Positions 42,906-53,050 of a stretch of DNA of 64,000 bases are shown here, piece after piece (the stretch's first letter is position 1; the number at the start of each line of letters is the position of its first letter). A program made the position numbers and the translations under genes. The notes beneath the pieces were generated by a model that worked only from the letters and a program-made list of their open reading frames with translations, did no database searches and was not told the origin of the DNA. The stretch covers positions 1,860,001 to 1,924,000 of the forward strand of contig JASSKH010000021.1 in assembly GCA_031763025.1 (NCBI GenBank), read 5' to 3'. This DNA is from Macrocystis pyrifera (taxonomy: Eukaryota; Sar; Phaeophyceae; Laminariales; Laminariaceae).

Positions 42906-45375
42906 GCAACACTTCAGTCATGACACCTTGGAAATAAGAAGTCGCATTCAAAACACCTTGGGGAACACGGGTAGGCGTGAACAAACCGTCGCTTGTCGCC
43001 ATGGTGAAGACGTCTTGCGCCTCCGGAGCCAAAGGCATCTGCCAGTACCCTTGAAGTAGGTCCAGCTTGCCGAAGAAACGCGCCCCCAGCAGATCTCCCA
43101 TGTCTTCATGGTTGGGCATGACGCCCGGGGACTTCTCCACCTGTGCGTTCACCGCCGAGTAGTCGCTCACCAAACGGAAAGAGTCCTTCTTGGGCACCGC
43201 CATCGCCGGACTCGCCCACACCGCCTGGATGTTGTGGTAGACAAAGCCAAAAAACACCAAAGCAGCAATGCACTTCGAGAGCCAGTCCCTTTTCGTCGGT
43301 TCGTACCGACGTGGCGTTGCCTTGACAGGCTTCGCCTGTTGCTTCAGCTGCACTCGCATCGGCTCCACTTGCGCTGGCGGATCACCACACAGCGCACGGC
43401 GAAAAGCACCCACGCGACGAGCCAAAATTTCGCGCAAACGGGTTGCTCCGCCGACGCTTAATCCACTCTGCTCTGCCTGCTGCACGCTGTCCTCCAACGC
43501 CCGTTCTCGGGCCGTCCGCTCCTCCTCCGGATCCATGAACATGTCTGGCCCCCGGTCGACCAAATGTTCCACCGCCTTGTCCTCCGGAGCATCCACCGTA
43601 GCCTCGGTCTGAAAAGCACGCACGGAAACCGTCACTCTGCGCGCCGCAAGGTAACTCGGAGTCTCCACACCGGTCGATACCGGCACTGCGCGAGGGCGAA
43701 GCTTCTCCAGAGCTTCACGGTAGACGTCGATGCCAAGAGCTTTCATGGTAGCCATGCCAAACAGAACGACGTTATCTGTACCAGGCATGACCGCGAAAGT
43801 GATGGGCTCCAATTTCACCGCTCCCCACGGCGTCCGTACACTCACGGCAATCGGCACCGTTTTGTGCGTGACCATCACTGAAACACCCGTAGCGGTTTTC
43901 GCCTGCTGCGGGCCATTTTCGAACGGAATTTGCAGATCGGCGCCGCCGAAATGCGAAGACAGCTGCTGAAGTAAGCCGACACCGATGGACGTGAGCGCCG
44001 ACCCCGAATCAAGGATCACACGCGCCATCAGCGAACCAACCGACCCTGGCAAAGAGAGATCAGCGCGTAAACACTCAGCGCTGCGATCGACAGGCACTTC
44101 ACCTGCCGTTGAACTCTGGTCGGTACCAAGAGTCACCTGACGCCATGGCTGCCCTCCTACAGCCGGCGCCGAAGAAATAGAATCGGCGGTCCACCCCGAC
44201 CAAGACGTCGAATATACAGACGGTTCCGGCGCTACCGCCCCTGCAGCAGCACCAGACACTGACTCCGCCCGCTCGGTGGATGGCGAAGTTCTCGCTCCAG
44301 CAGCACCCACCGATGTTCCAGCTCCTCCAACGTATACAGCTCGGCCGGCAACAGACGAACCAGATCCCGACCCAGCGGCTCCTGCCGCTGGCGCACCAGA
44401 AGTTGAAGAAGCAACAGCAGAAGTTCCACCGCCCGCTGTCAATTGATTGCCACCACGGCCACCGCGCCCGCGTCCATGGTTGAATCTGCCCCGGCCGCCA
44501 TTGCGGCCCCCGCGATACCCTGACGACCCGCGCCCACCACTGCTGGGAGCTGTGCCGCCACCGCGAGCTTTTGGGCAATCAGAAACATAATGGTTGGGAT
44601 CACCACACTCGAAACAGACGCGAACAAACGACTTTTTCGCGGACTGCTGCTGTTTCGGTTTCTGCTGCTGTTGGCGTCGCGGTTCAGCTGCCCCTGCAGC
44701 ATCTTTCCGACCATACGCCTCGATGAATTTCCACTGTTCTGCAGCAGAAAAAATTTGGTCCATGACCAATGCCGGGTCCTTCTTCCACCCTGCAGCGTAC
44801 GTTAGCTGACCTTTTACGTACTTTTTGAACTCGGACGGCCATAAGCCATCCACCAACGCCATGCTCACAAATTCCGCCGGTCCGGGCAACCACGAACGGT
44901 CCTGCGCGCGGTACATGGCATGCACCGCGTGATTCTCCGCAAAATACTTTTCCATAGCGGAGTTTACCATCATCGCGCGGTCTTTGACGGATGTTTCACC
45001 GCCCTGCTTTTCATCGCGCCTCATTGAGAGAACGCGACGCAAGTCCGCTGCCGCCCGCGAGGTGTCAAATCTGTTGCTGGTGGTTGTGTAACCAGCGTGC
45101 TGCCTAACAGCGTCCAACAACTCCGAGGCGGTCATCGTAGTCTGATGCTTGTAAAATCCCTCAAAACACCGATGAATGTAATTGGGGATAAGCTGGCCCA
45201 TGCTCACTTTGGAGTGCTGAACCACCCCCTGAGCGTTGGCGAGCTGCAGCCGTTCCTCATAATCGAGGTACGCTGCGTAAAAAACACGAGAGGCCTGCTC
45301 GGTCCACACCTCTCCGTATTTCGGTGGAGTCAGAGACTCCCCTACCACCAGCGGCGTGCTTGCCGTGTGCGCCAT
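42826..45375 (-). CDS. Ty3 Gag-protease-RT (N-terminal part of polyprotein)
   Basis: This frame of 849 codons starts at an ATG (MAHTAS...), 207 bases inside the 5' LTR. Gag occupies roughly residues 1-300, with the zinc knuckle CFECGDPNHYVSDC (CX2CX4HX4C) at about 253-266, preceded by a glutamine/lysine-rich stretch and followed by an RG-rich and alanine/serine-rich linker. The protease active site ILDSGSALTS is at about 453. The RT begins near 690 and shows LVSDYSAVN, GKLDLLQGYWQMPL, TRVPQGVLNATSYFQ and the catalytic VWVDDVFFF at about 830-838. Immediately after VDD the frame is lost at a T-rich run (ttttcttttttc on the minus strand, about 42861-42872) and continues in the +1 frame. The interruption inside RT, not at Gag/Pol, suggests an indel. 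Confidence 0.93.
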   Translation of the reverse strand: MAHTASTPLVVGESLTPPKYGEVWTEQASRVFYAAYLDYEERLQLANAQGVVQHSKVSMGQLIPNYIHRCFEGFYKHQTTMTASELLDAVRQHAGYTTTSNRFDTSRAAADLRRVLSMRRDEKQGGETSVKDRAMMVNSAMEKYFAENHAVHAMYRAQDRSWLPGPAEFVSMALVDGLWPSEFKKYVKGQLTYAAGWKKDPALVMDQIFSAAEQWKFIEAYGRKDAAGAAEPRRQQQQKPKQQQSAKKSFVRVCFECGDPNHYVSDCPKARGGGTAPSSGGRGSSGYRGGRNGGRGRFNHGRGRGGRGGNQLTAGGGTSAVASSTSGAPAAGAAGSGSGSSVAGRAVYVGGAGTSVGAAGARTSPSTERAESVSGAAAGAVAPEPSVYSTSWSGWTADSISSAPAVGGQPWRQVTLGTDQSSTAGEVPVDRSAECLRADLSLPGSVGSLMARVILDSGSALTSIGVGLLQQLSSHFGGADLQIPFENGPQQAKTATGVSVMVTHKTVPIAVSVRTPWGAVKLEPITFAVMPGTDNVVLFGMATMKALGIDVYREALEKLRPRAVPVSTGVETPSYLAARRVTVSVRAFQTEATVDAPEDKAVEHLVDRGPDMFMDPEEERTARERALEDSVQQAEQSGLSVGGATRLREILARRVGAFRRALCGDPPAQVEPMRVQLKQQAKPVKATPRRYEPTKRDWLSKCIAALVFFGFVYHNIQAVWASPAMAVPKKDSFRLVSDYSAVNAQVEKSPGVMPNHEDMGDLLGARFFGKLDLLQGYWQMPLAPEAQDVFTMATSDGLFTPTRVPQGVLNATSYFQGVMTEVLRGLDCKVWVDDVFFFRRHRRSSSAAA

Positions 45376-45570
45376 AATCCACAGCAGTCCACCTGGACTC
45401 TACTGTAATAACGGAGAAACTGCCGCCTGACCTGTGCGTCCTCCAGCTCCCGGAGCGTCCTCCCCTGCTGTGCGCTTCAAGCCGTTTCGATCCGTCCAAC
45501 GGGCCAACTGCCTTCCCAGCTGTGACCCAATACTCCGCAGCCGAAAACTCCTCCAACAGAAGTTCCGCGA

Positions 45571-45582
45571 ATATCTAGATAT
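45571..45582. promoter_or_regulatory. 12-base palindrome abutting the Ty3 5' LTR
   Basis: ATATCTAGATAT lies directly against the inner edge of the 5' LTR, where the primer-binding site should be. I see no TGG-initiated match to a tRNA 3' end. Either the LTR boundary is slightly different, or the element is primed in another way. Confidence 0.5.
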
Positions 45583-45814
45583 TATGGCCTCTGCCAGATG
45601 ATATCAGCAAGAGGGCTTCCAGCGAGGGACTCCACCAGTCTCGCTGGCCTCGCACTCAGTAAGTCTTGTTCTTAGAGCTTGTATTATCACGGAGTGATCC
45701 TCATCGGACCACGAGCCAGGTGGCTAGGGGACATCACACAGGATCCCCGGCCACTGCTCCACTCACACATGCGATTACACTGAAACCTCCACGGCTTGGT
45801 ATCTTTTGGCTACA
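45583..45814 (-). repeat. Ty3 5' LTR
   Basis: It is 232 bases, identical by eye to 40055-40286. It is followed on the plus strand by the duplicated GGTC and then by the resumed NADAR frame. Confidence 0.95.
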
Positions 45815-45922
45815 GGTCCCTGCCGGTGGCGAGGGAAAAAAATGTTCGGGAAAGCTCTTTCCGCCGTTCGCGACGCAATTCGGGCTCACCTTCTAGGGAT
45901 AGGGACAACTTTTGTCAATTAA
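45815..45922 (+). pseudogene. NADAR-domain protein, 3' part
   Basis: This is the C-terminal end of the gene that begins at 39544. If the Ty3 element and one copy of the GGTC duplication are ignored, the frame at 40054 continues in phase here. It gives the conserved terminal block of the NADAR family, seen as RWRGKKMFGKAL, then SAVRDAIR, and a TAA stop at 45920-45922. The family normally ends with W-x-G-x-N-x2-G followed by an LxxVR helix, and this segment matches except for Lys in place of the usual Asn. The piece has no start of its own. The exact in-phase junction is strong evidence that the gene was intact before the insertion. Confidence 0.88.
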
Positions 45923-46329
45923 ACGATTTTGAGGCGTTTCAGTCGATTTTCGTCCGCCTCAATGCCGATCGAGCAACGTTTGCACAGCAAGATATAGGCG
46001 GTGTATATGGTGTGGAGGCAATGGACGACCACAGGAACTATACTGCTACTACTAGTGCTGTGCTCTCATGTGGTTGCAGGGGACACCCTGCTGCTGTGAC
46101 GTAGCTTTTCGGTCCACTACATACGTCAATGAAATTGTGACGAGCTTGTCGATCCAAAATATCAACCGCACAGCTCGAACAACAACAGCAGAGACGGCGG
46201 TGCGTGATGGTGGCGCAGGCAAACGGTGGCGACAGCAGGCACATGCGTACTGCTGTCCTCTCGATAGGCTGTGAGAATTGCACTGCTGCTCAGAGCGACA
46301 GCAGCAGAGGAGTACAGTAGTTTTTTTTT
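45923..46329. other. no supported gene; NADAR 3' flank
   Basis: This stretch probably includes the 3' untranslated region of the NADAR gene. No polyadenylation signal is convincing, and a TTGTCAATTAAACG stretch follows the stop codon. Confidence 0.4.
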
Positions 46330-47200
46330 CTGGTGGCGGTTGTTGATCGTTGCGGTCGGTGTCGTTTGGAGTCGGGATGTCATTCATGCTGTACATGCGC
46401 CCGCGCCCCCAGCTCTGCCTACTATCCATCCTCGGTGCTGCATCGTAGGCTCCGATACATGCAATTAGTCATAAAGTACACCCCGGATGCGCCACTGTGC
46501 GCGCATGATTTTGCCTGCTGCTGGTGTGCTGCTGGGCGCCTGCTGCTGCTGAAGGATGATGAGTAGTTTTGTCTGGTGGTGGCAGTTGGTCGTTGATCGT
46601 TGTGGTGGGCGTGGTCGGGAGTCAGGATGCATGGATACATAGATACATACATACGCAAGCACCCCAAGCTCTCTTCTTATTTATCCTCGATGATGCATCG
46701 TAGGCTCAGACACTTGCAACTACAGGTACAGTAGCCAAGTCTTAGAGTACACTCCGGACGTGTCACCTCGGACGCAGTTTTGCCTGGTGGCAGTTAGTTG
46801 GTTGTTGATCGGTGGGCGTGTTCGGGAGTCGGGTTACATACATGCCCCCGCACACCAAGCTCTTCCTATTTATCCTCGATGACGCATCGTAGGCTCCAAC
46901 ACTTGCAACTACAGGTACATACAGTAGCCAAGAGTACACCGCCGATGTGCACCTCACGCGCTGGTTTGGCCTGCTACTAAGCTGCTGGGCAACAGCAGGT
47001 TAGGTGGCGGTTGTTGTTGGTCGTCGCGGTGGGTGTGGTCGGGAGTCGGGATACATACATGACATTGTGCCCGCACCCCAAACTCTACCTATCCATCCTC
47101 CGTGATGCATCGCAGGCCCCGATACAAGCCATAGGAGACTATACTGCGGATGTGCCACCTCACGCGCATGGTTTTGCCTGCTGGTGCTGCTGGGCGGCAT
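46330..47200. repeat. tandem array, four diverged units of about 210-240 bp
   Basis: Units start near 46330, 46573, 46787 and 47000. Each runs through GTTGTTGATCGTTG-like wording, GGGAGTCGGGATACATACAT, CCCGCACCCCAAGCTCT, TATCCTCGATGATGCATCG, CAGGCTCCGATAC and a TTTTGCCTGCTG-like end. Units differ by substitutions and indels, so the array is old. Confidence 0.85.
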
Positions 47201-47559
47201 GGCCGCAGCGATGTACAACAGCCTGCATGTTGTACTCGTAGCACGCTCAATACGATATTTGTGCTCAGCAGCAGTTGTAACGGCACTGTTGGCCAATCAC
47301 GGCCATTTTGCAAGTCATACGGTAAGTCATAGCTCTGCTTTGCTTGGTGCAATTTCGAAAAGTCTAGTCTGTTTTTACGTTGTTTTTTTCTTGTTCATAA
47401 AGTTGTCCCTATCGCTTGGCCCGGTGCCGCAATTCGCGCAAGTGAGGCCGTGTTGGCGCACGCCGCCTCTTTTCATCAACTTTGCACTCCGACCTCTCCC
47501 GACGGAATTTATGAGATCTTAGCGGCACCTCGTCGTTTGAAAACGGCCCGCGCTAGCCC

Positions 47560-48630
47560 CGGTCCTCCTTCATATGTTCCGACCTGTTTTTTCTGACGCG
47601 ACAGCTGTCCACAACGCCGAGGTGTGGCCTTTCGCACCTGGCGTCAACCCCTCCCTTGCGCTGTCAGAACACGGCCCCTGCCTCGTCGGGGGCACCACTA
47701 GCCTCAACGACGCTTGTTTTTCCACAAGGACCCCGATTCAGGGCGGGGCTGATGCTGTCGCACCTTTTGGTTGCGTTGCGTTCCTCCACCCTAGCTCCAA
47801 GCAGTCTTTCATCAGGCGAGATGTATTGGATTGCATGTTCTCAGTCGGTGGGGTGTCCATGGCATGCGAGCAGAAAATCGCCCTTCGGTCTTGCGGGGGG
47901 CTTGACGAACCCACCCCTCTGCAAACTTCGACGAGCGCGCGCTTGAGGGCCCAATTATTTCGAGAAGATGAGCCTACATGCTTCTTGTCAGTGTAGGCCT
48001 GCGTGGTCCCCCCCTCGGTGATGCAGCATGCAGTGCTGCTGGGTCGCGACAGCTGGATACGTATTAATAGCCGCTCCTATCATTTGCCACCTCGTCGGAC
48101 CATGGCTTGTTGGCACATTGGAGTGTACTGACCACGCCCCCACAGACGTGTCAGCTTACGCCGTCGACCCCATCGCTTCGGATGGAGGATGCCACCCACG
48201 CTACGAGGGCACTGTGGGCGTCATCCTGTCGGAAGAGCTGCAGCTGCTTGCAGTCAACTTGGTATGCAGCAATGGCTCTCCGTCGTTCTCCGGCCGTTTC
48301 CTGGTCGACATGCTGCCACAGTCCGGCCTGCCCCCAAACCAGAAACACTTCGTACCGACCGGGCGACAGGTCCTTTCCCTCATCAGCGTTGCAGATCTCG
48401 AGCCTGGTCACATCCTCGGAGTCGCCCACGCCCCGCTTATGAGCGTCATGTTGGACGCTATACGGCACAACCACCGAGCCCCAGACCCGTCCCCTGGCCT
48501 ATCTGCGGCGTCTTCGTTCTCTGCTGTAACGGCTTCATTTTTCACGGCGGCGAGAGCTCCGGCCTCGCCCTCGCCTGCTTGAGCGTTTAGACCCAGAACA
48601 GCGCGCTTTGTTCCTGCGCGTCTGAACACG
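47560..48630 (+). pseudogene. decayed Ty3 protease/pre-RT region
   Basis: The region upstream of RT in the second Ty3 copy survives in fragments. The frame 47574-47996 (140 codons) carries a long hydrophilic stretch, and 48028-48582 (184 codons) follows with frame changes. An LGRDSW-like block near 48040 may be part of the retropepsin area, but the catalytic motif is not certain. Assignment rests mainly on position directly upstream of a clear RT in the same orientation, with similar GC-rich composition. Stops and shifts rule out function. Confidence 0.55.
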
Positions 48631-49650
48631 TTTGCCGTCACATCTTCGAGCGGTGGCGTTGTACCTTCACGACGCGGACTGGGCCCCTGAAACCATCGAA
48701 CAGCTGGGGGGTGGTCTCTGCGAATTTCCAGACGTTTTCTCCAGGTTCAAAACGGATTTTGGCCTCTGCTCCTTGATGCTTTTCGCGATTTCGGTGCCGG
48801 GTGGTAGCGCTCCATCATGCCCGAGAAAGCTGACGCCACCCTGTCCCAGCACCTTGCGGCAGGTCTGACCCAGCACTCGACCTCTCGTATTCGATCCCGC
48901 TGGTGGTAATATAGATGAAGTCTGGAGGCGTTCGGATGACCGTGAATGAAACTCAACCAGATCAGATGCCTCAGCCTGCTGCCTATCCCCGGGTGGACCA
49001 GGTCTTCGACTCCTCGGGAAAAGGGCATGTGTTTTCCCCCATTTGGCTTAGTTTCTTCGTTCCGCGACGTTACCGCGCACAAGAAGACGGTTCCTCTCAC
49101 AACGTATTGTGTTCACACGGGCCTCTGTGAGGGGCTAATCATGTTCCAGGGTAGCGGTGCTTCGCCCGGCTGGTTCGTCAAGGTGATCAACGAGATTTTC
49201 AAGAGCGTGCAACAGGTGGCGGCTTACCTTGACGATGTGATCGTGTTCGAATCTGATCCGACGGTTCGCGTCAAGACGATACGTGCCCTATTCGAGTGGC
49301 TACGCAAGCATAACCCCGAGCTCCCCCTCCTCGACGGCTCGTCTGGGCGCCACGCATGTTGATTTTCTGGGCCACTGCATTTCGCCAGCGGATGCGCGTC
49401 CGAACGCGGACAAAGTGTCAGCTTTGAGAAAAATGCCCATGCCCCGAATCTCGAGCAGGTCCACGCCCTGGTAGGTGATGTAGCGTACTATCGTAAACTC
49501 CAGCGCGACATGTCCAAGCGGATCCGCCCCATCACCGCCGTTCTCGAGAAGGGGGTCAAGTTCGAGTTTACGGCGGCGATGGAGGTCACCGTACGCAAGA
49601 TTCTCGCGGAACTTTCCACTCCACCCATTTTGGTGTTCCCCGACTGAAAG
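48630..49650 (+). pseudogene. decayed Ty3 reverse transcriptase
   Basis: Blocks in order are: a linker with W-A-P-E-T-I-E-Q (about 48685), SGGVRMTVNE (about 48919), LCEGLIMFQGSGASPGWFVK (about 49122-49182), and the catalytic AAYLDDVIVFESD (about 49219-49257). Then come FLGHCISPADARPNADKVSA (about 49362-49420) and the connection segment YYRK...MSKRIRPIT (about 49487-49540), followed by LAELSTPPILVFPD. The YLDD motif is intact. At least four frame changes and several stops separate the blocks, and the first catalytic aspartate region is badly eroded. Confidence 0.85.
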
Positions 49651-50900
49651 GCCATAGCTGACGGCTCCAGTCCCGCCCACATGTACTGCGACGCCTGCAT
49701 CGACGGTTTTGGTACCGCACTCGAACGGGAACAGTCGCACGGCTCAGTGCGACCCATCGCCTACATCAGTCGGTCTACGAGAGGTACTGGACTCCGCTTG
49801 ACTTGTATCCTGGCAGCATTGTCTGGGCCATCAAACGTCTCCGAGGTTACCTTTGGGGCAAGCAGCTTGTCGTGTGTTCGGATCACAAGGCGCTCGAAAG
49901 CATAAGCAAAGCAGGGGATCACAACGCACGCGTCCAGCGATGCCTCGAGTTATCACCACGTTCGACTACACACTTGAGTACCGAAAGGGCAGCGCCAACA
50001 ATAATGCTGAGAATCTGCCCGGTTTGCCAGAGGCCGCTACGAAACACGACCGCAGTCGGCCTAGCACCCTCACTCCCCTCGATGACAGTGGTATCATCCT
50101 CACCCGAGCCTGCGAGCTTCTTTTCCGTTCTTCGCCGACGACCGCTGTTGGCTTGGGTGAGCCGGTGCCTCGCCCCGATAGTGCTATTTGGGGTGGGATA
50201 CCTTTCACATCTTCGGATTTCCGCAGTTTTCAGGCACACGGGCCACGTATCAGGAAATTACCGCCTTTCTGCTCCTTCGGGGAGATTCTTCGCTCGTGTA
50301 TCTTCTTCCGTCACCACCATCGATCACCGTCCTGGCCGTCGATAAATTTCACGTTCCGCCAATACCGCTTTCGCTTCGGGTTTTTGCCGTACCCTCAGAG
50401 GGCGGCAAGGGCTCCCCAGAAGCCCTTGCTGCCGCTAAAGCTGTCGCACAGCATGCCTCTCTCACGACAAGCTCTTCGCGGGAAGAAGATTCCACCGAGA
50501 TCACTGACCTGGCCGCGTCCGCCCCTTCGCCGCCTGGAAACCCGACGCCTCTAACAGTTTTGCCACTCGCATCTCCACCCGGACGCGCCGATGGACAGTC
50601 ATTGCCGCTGGCACTGCGCCGCCTGCTGTTGGTTTTGGCTTTAAGCCCAACAGGGAGCCTCGACGATCCGCCTGGCGTGGCATTACCCAGCCGCGAGTCC
50701 CACGGCCACGACCACCTCCGGCCGTCGTTATGGCCCCTGCTCCTGCCGCCTGGCCTGCCCCCACGGTAACCATCCCGCCCGACCGCGACCGCACCGAGCC
50801 TGTGGGAACTCCTTTTTTAAGACTTTTGCCGCCGAGTGGCGTACCGTCCATCACAACGGCCGACCTGGATGCCCCCGGCTTAGCTGCCGAACTACCATTC
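49650..50900 (+). pseudogene. decayed Ty3 RNase H and proline/serine-rich spacer
   Basis: RNase H is visible as MYCDACIDGFGTALERE (about 49681-49731) and GSVRPIAYISR, then in another frame LYPGSIVWAIKRLRGYLWG (about 49801-49857), VVCSDHKALES and EYRKGSANNNAENLPGLPE (about 49975-50032). A long variable spacer rich in Pro, Ser and Thr runs to about 50900 and separates RNase H from integrase. It is longer than in most Ty3 elements. Confidence 0.8.
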
Positions 50901-53050
50901 CTTGGTTCCGCAGCACGCTATTGGCACCCCGATGGACGCGGAAGCAAGCGGCCGAGCCCGTTTGCAACGCCGCCATAAGCTACATAGTTCTTGGCTGGCA
51001 GGAGGCCTTGCCAAACGACTTTACGTCCTGTGTTCCTTCACGCCAGCGCCCTTCCTTCTCGGAGGTTCAGGAGATTTCTGGTAAAGGACGACTACACACC
51101 ACCGACGACGGTATCGCCCTGTTCGTGCAACAGCCGTCTCCACCCCTTGCGCCTGGCTCACAGCGCCCGGTGGGACACACCTCTTGTTTATTGAGTGACG
51201 AGCCTCTTCACATTTGTGTGCCACTGCTTGTGCGCCTCTGGGTCGTCATGCAGGCTTGCCAGTCCACGGCTTCCTGTCACCTGGGAACCGCGCGCACCCT
51301 GCGCATGCCCGAAATTTTCTACTGGTGGATTGGTGTGAGCACTTGCACCCGGTGGTGGCTACGCAACCGCTTGAAGTATCGAGCATGGAAAACCTCGCGG
51401 GTGACGGTCCGGTGGCCCATCATATTGAGGCCCCAGCCAGAAAGACCCGGGATCTCAGTCAGCGTCGATTACTTTGGTCCACTTACAGTCGTGCCAAGAA
51501 GCAATACCTATTCTTGCTCTTCACTGATCCTTTCAGCCGCCGAGCGGGCATGTTCGCAGTCACAGCGGCCGAGTTCGCCGCTGAGGACACGGCTAATGCG
51601 CTCCTCAACCGGTATATTCCCCTCTGGAGATGCCCGCGCAGCATTCCTTCGGGCAACGGCCTCCAAATTTTCTCAAAGCTCCCGCACGCCATCTATCAGC
51701 GTCTCGAGGTTCGGAAAATTGCCACCACCTCGTACTACCCAAGCGGCAACGGTGGGGTGGAACGTGTAAACCACGCGATGGCCCAGATGATGGCGATGGT
51801 CGTCAATGAGATGTAAAACAACTAAAATGAACAGCTCCCTCATGTCGAATTTGCGTACAACAATTCGGGGAATGCCAACACGGGTGTGGCTCCCACGAGA
51901 TCCCCATGGGCCGGCTCCCACGCCTTCCTCTCACGATATTCGAGCGCGCCGGGGTCGCCGGCCACCAGAGTCGTACCCATGATCACCTCGTGCACTGCGA
52001 CTTGGTGACGGACCGCCGTTAGCGCGGGTACGATATCGTCCGCGAACACCGCACCCTCACCGTCGCTCGCGTGAGCCGCCGCAACTCCACCTTATCCGAC
52101 GCACTGCGGCCCGTCCCCAAGTCCGTTGTTGGCGGTTGGGCGTGGATAGATAATACGGGTGCCACCATCCGTCAGGGAGCGAAGACTGACACGGACGCCA
52201 AGACCTTCAAGGTCAAACTCTCGCCCAACTGGACGGGCCCCTACAAAATCCTCGCAACTGGCCCCTGTCCCTCCTCGGACACGATGGACGGACTCTCTCT
52301 CGACGCTATGGTCCTGTATTTGGATGTGCCTTCCGACATGCCCGGCGTCGATGCTCGCCGGCGCGTATCGGTACAACGCTGCTAGCCCTGGGCCAACCCC
52401 GCCAACTGCGGCGACATGCAGAAGTGTTTGCCAGCGGGGTTGACGCGATATGTACTCGACAGCTTCTCCCGTACGTCTTCCCCGTACCGCGCCACTCAAG
52501 ACGACGTTTCGACTCCTCTTCAACGCCTCGAAGTGGCGAATCACCGGATACCAATCGGTTCGGGATCGAGGTGGGGCTATCACGGTGACGTACGAAACGC
52601 ACTGGACGGGACTCCCTCGACCGTCCTGGGAACGGGAAACGGATCTTCAGCTCTCTCGCAACGAAATCTCGTGCTACTGGGCCGGCACCACGAACCAGCA
52701 CCGCCAAACCAACCGCCTGTCCTGCCGCATTTGAATTGGCCCGGCATAACAGGAGCTTTCTGGGAGCAGCGGCGAGCGTTCCCTTGGACCCGGATTTGCC
52801 TGCGTACCGCTAGCCGAACGGCTTCTTCTCCGAAACAGCGCCACCGTGCTTCCCAACGGGACTCATTTTTGGTACACGGGTGACGACGGTCTGTGCTGGC
52901 TTGGCAATATCAACACCAGTACAACGACGGATGGGGGTATATTTGGTTCGATGTTTGAATGACCCGGGACCAACGAAAGCCTCCCCATTCTCCGGCGCGT
53001 TGCACGACTTCAACGGGAGCTGTTTGAGGTTCTTGGTGTCTACAGCTACT
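50900..53050 (+). pseudogene. decayed Ty3 integrase and C-terminal domain
   Basis: The zinc-binding part is seen as QACQSTASCHLGTARTLRM (about 51250-51306), with one histidine position altered. Core blocks are VSVDYFGPLTVV (about 51456-51491), a NGLQIF segment (about 51657) and TSYYPSGNGGVERVNHAMAQ (about 51730-51789). Downstream are an FAYNNS-like segment (about 51850), GGWAWIDNTGATIRQGA (about 52131-52181), KLSPNWTGPYKILATGPCPS (about 52216-52275), ETHWTGLPRPSWERETDL (about 52594-52647) and WAGTTNQHRQTNRL (about 52678-52719). Stops and shifts are frequent. The last recognisable words (ARCTTSTGA, then GSWCLQ) end near 53045. The same C-terminal blocks occur at 1930-2810. Confidence 0.85.

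Larger units (their letters stand above)
40055..45814 (-). mobile_element. young Ty3/gypsy chromodomain retrotransposon
   Basis: The element is 5760 bases long on the minus strand. Identical 232-base LTRs lie at 40055-40286 and 45583-45814, with minus-strand ends TGTAGCC and GGCCATA. The host sequence GGTC is duplicated on both sides (40051-40054 and 45815-45818), or five bases if one terminal base is assigned to the host. Order on the minus strand is Gag (CCHC), protease, reverse transcriptase, RNase H, integrase, chromodomain-like C-terminus. A C/T/G-rich tract CGCTTTGGGGGTGC abuts the 3' LTR as the likely polypurine tract. Identical LTRs imply very recent insertion. One frameshift interrupts the polyprotein. 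Confidence 0.95.
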
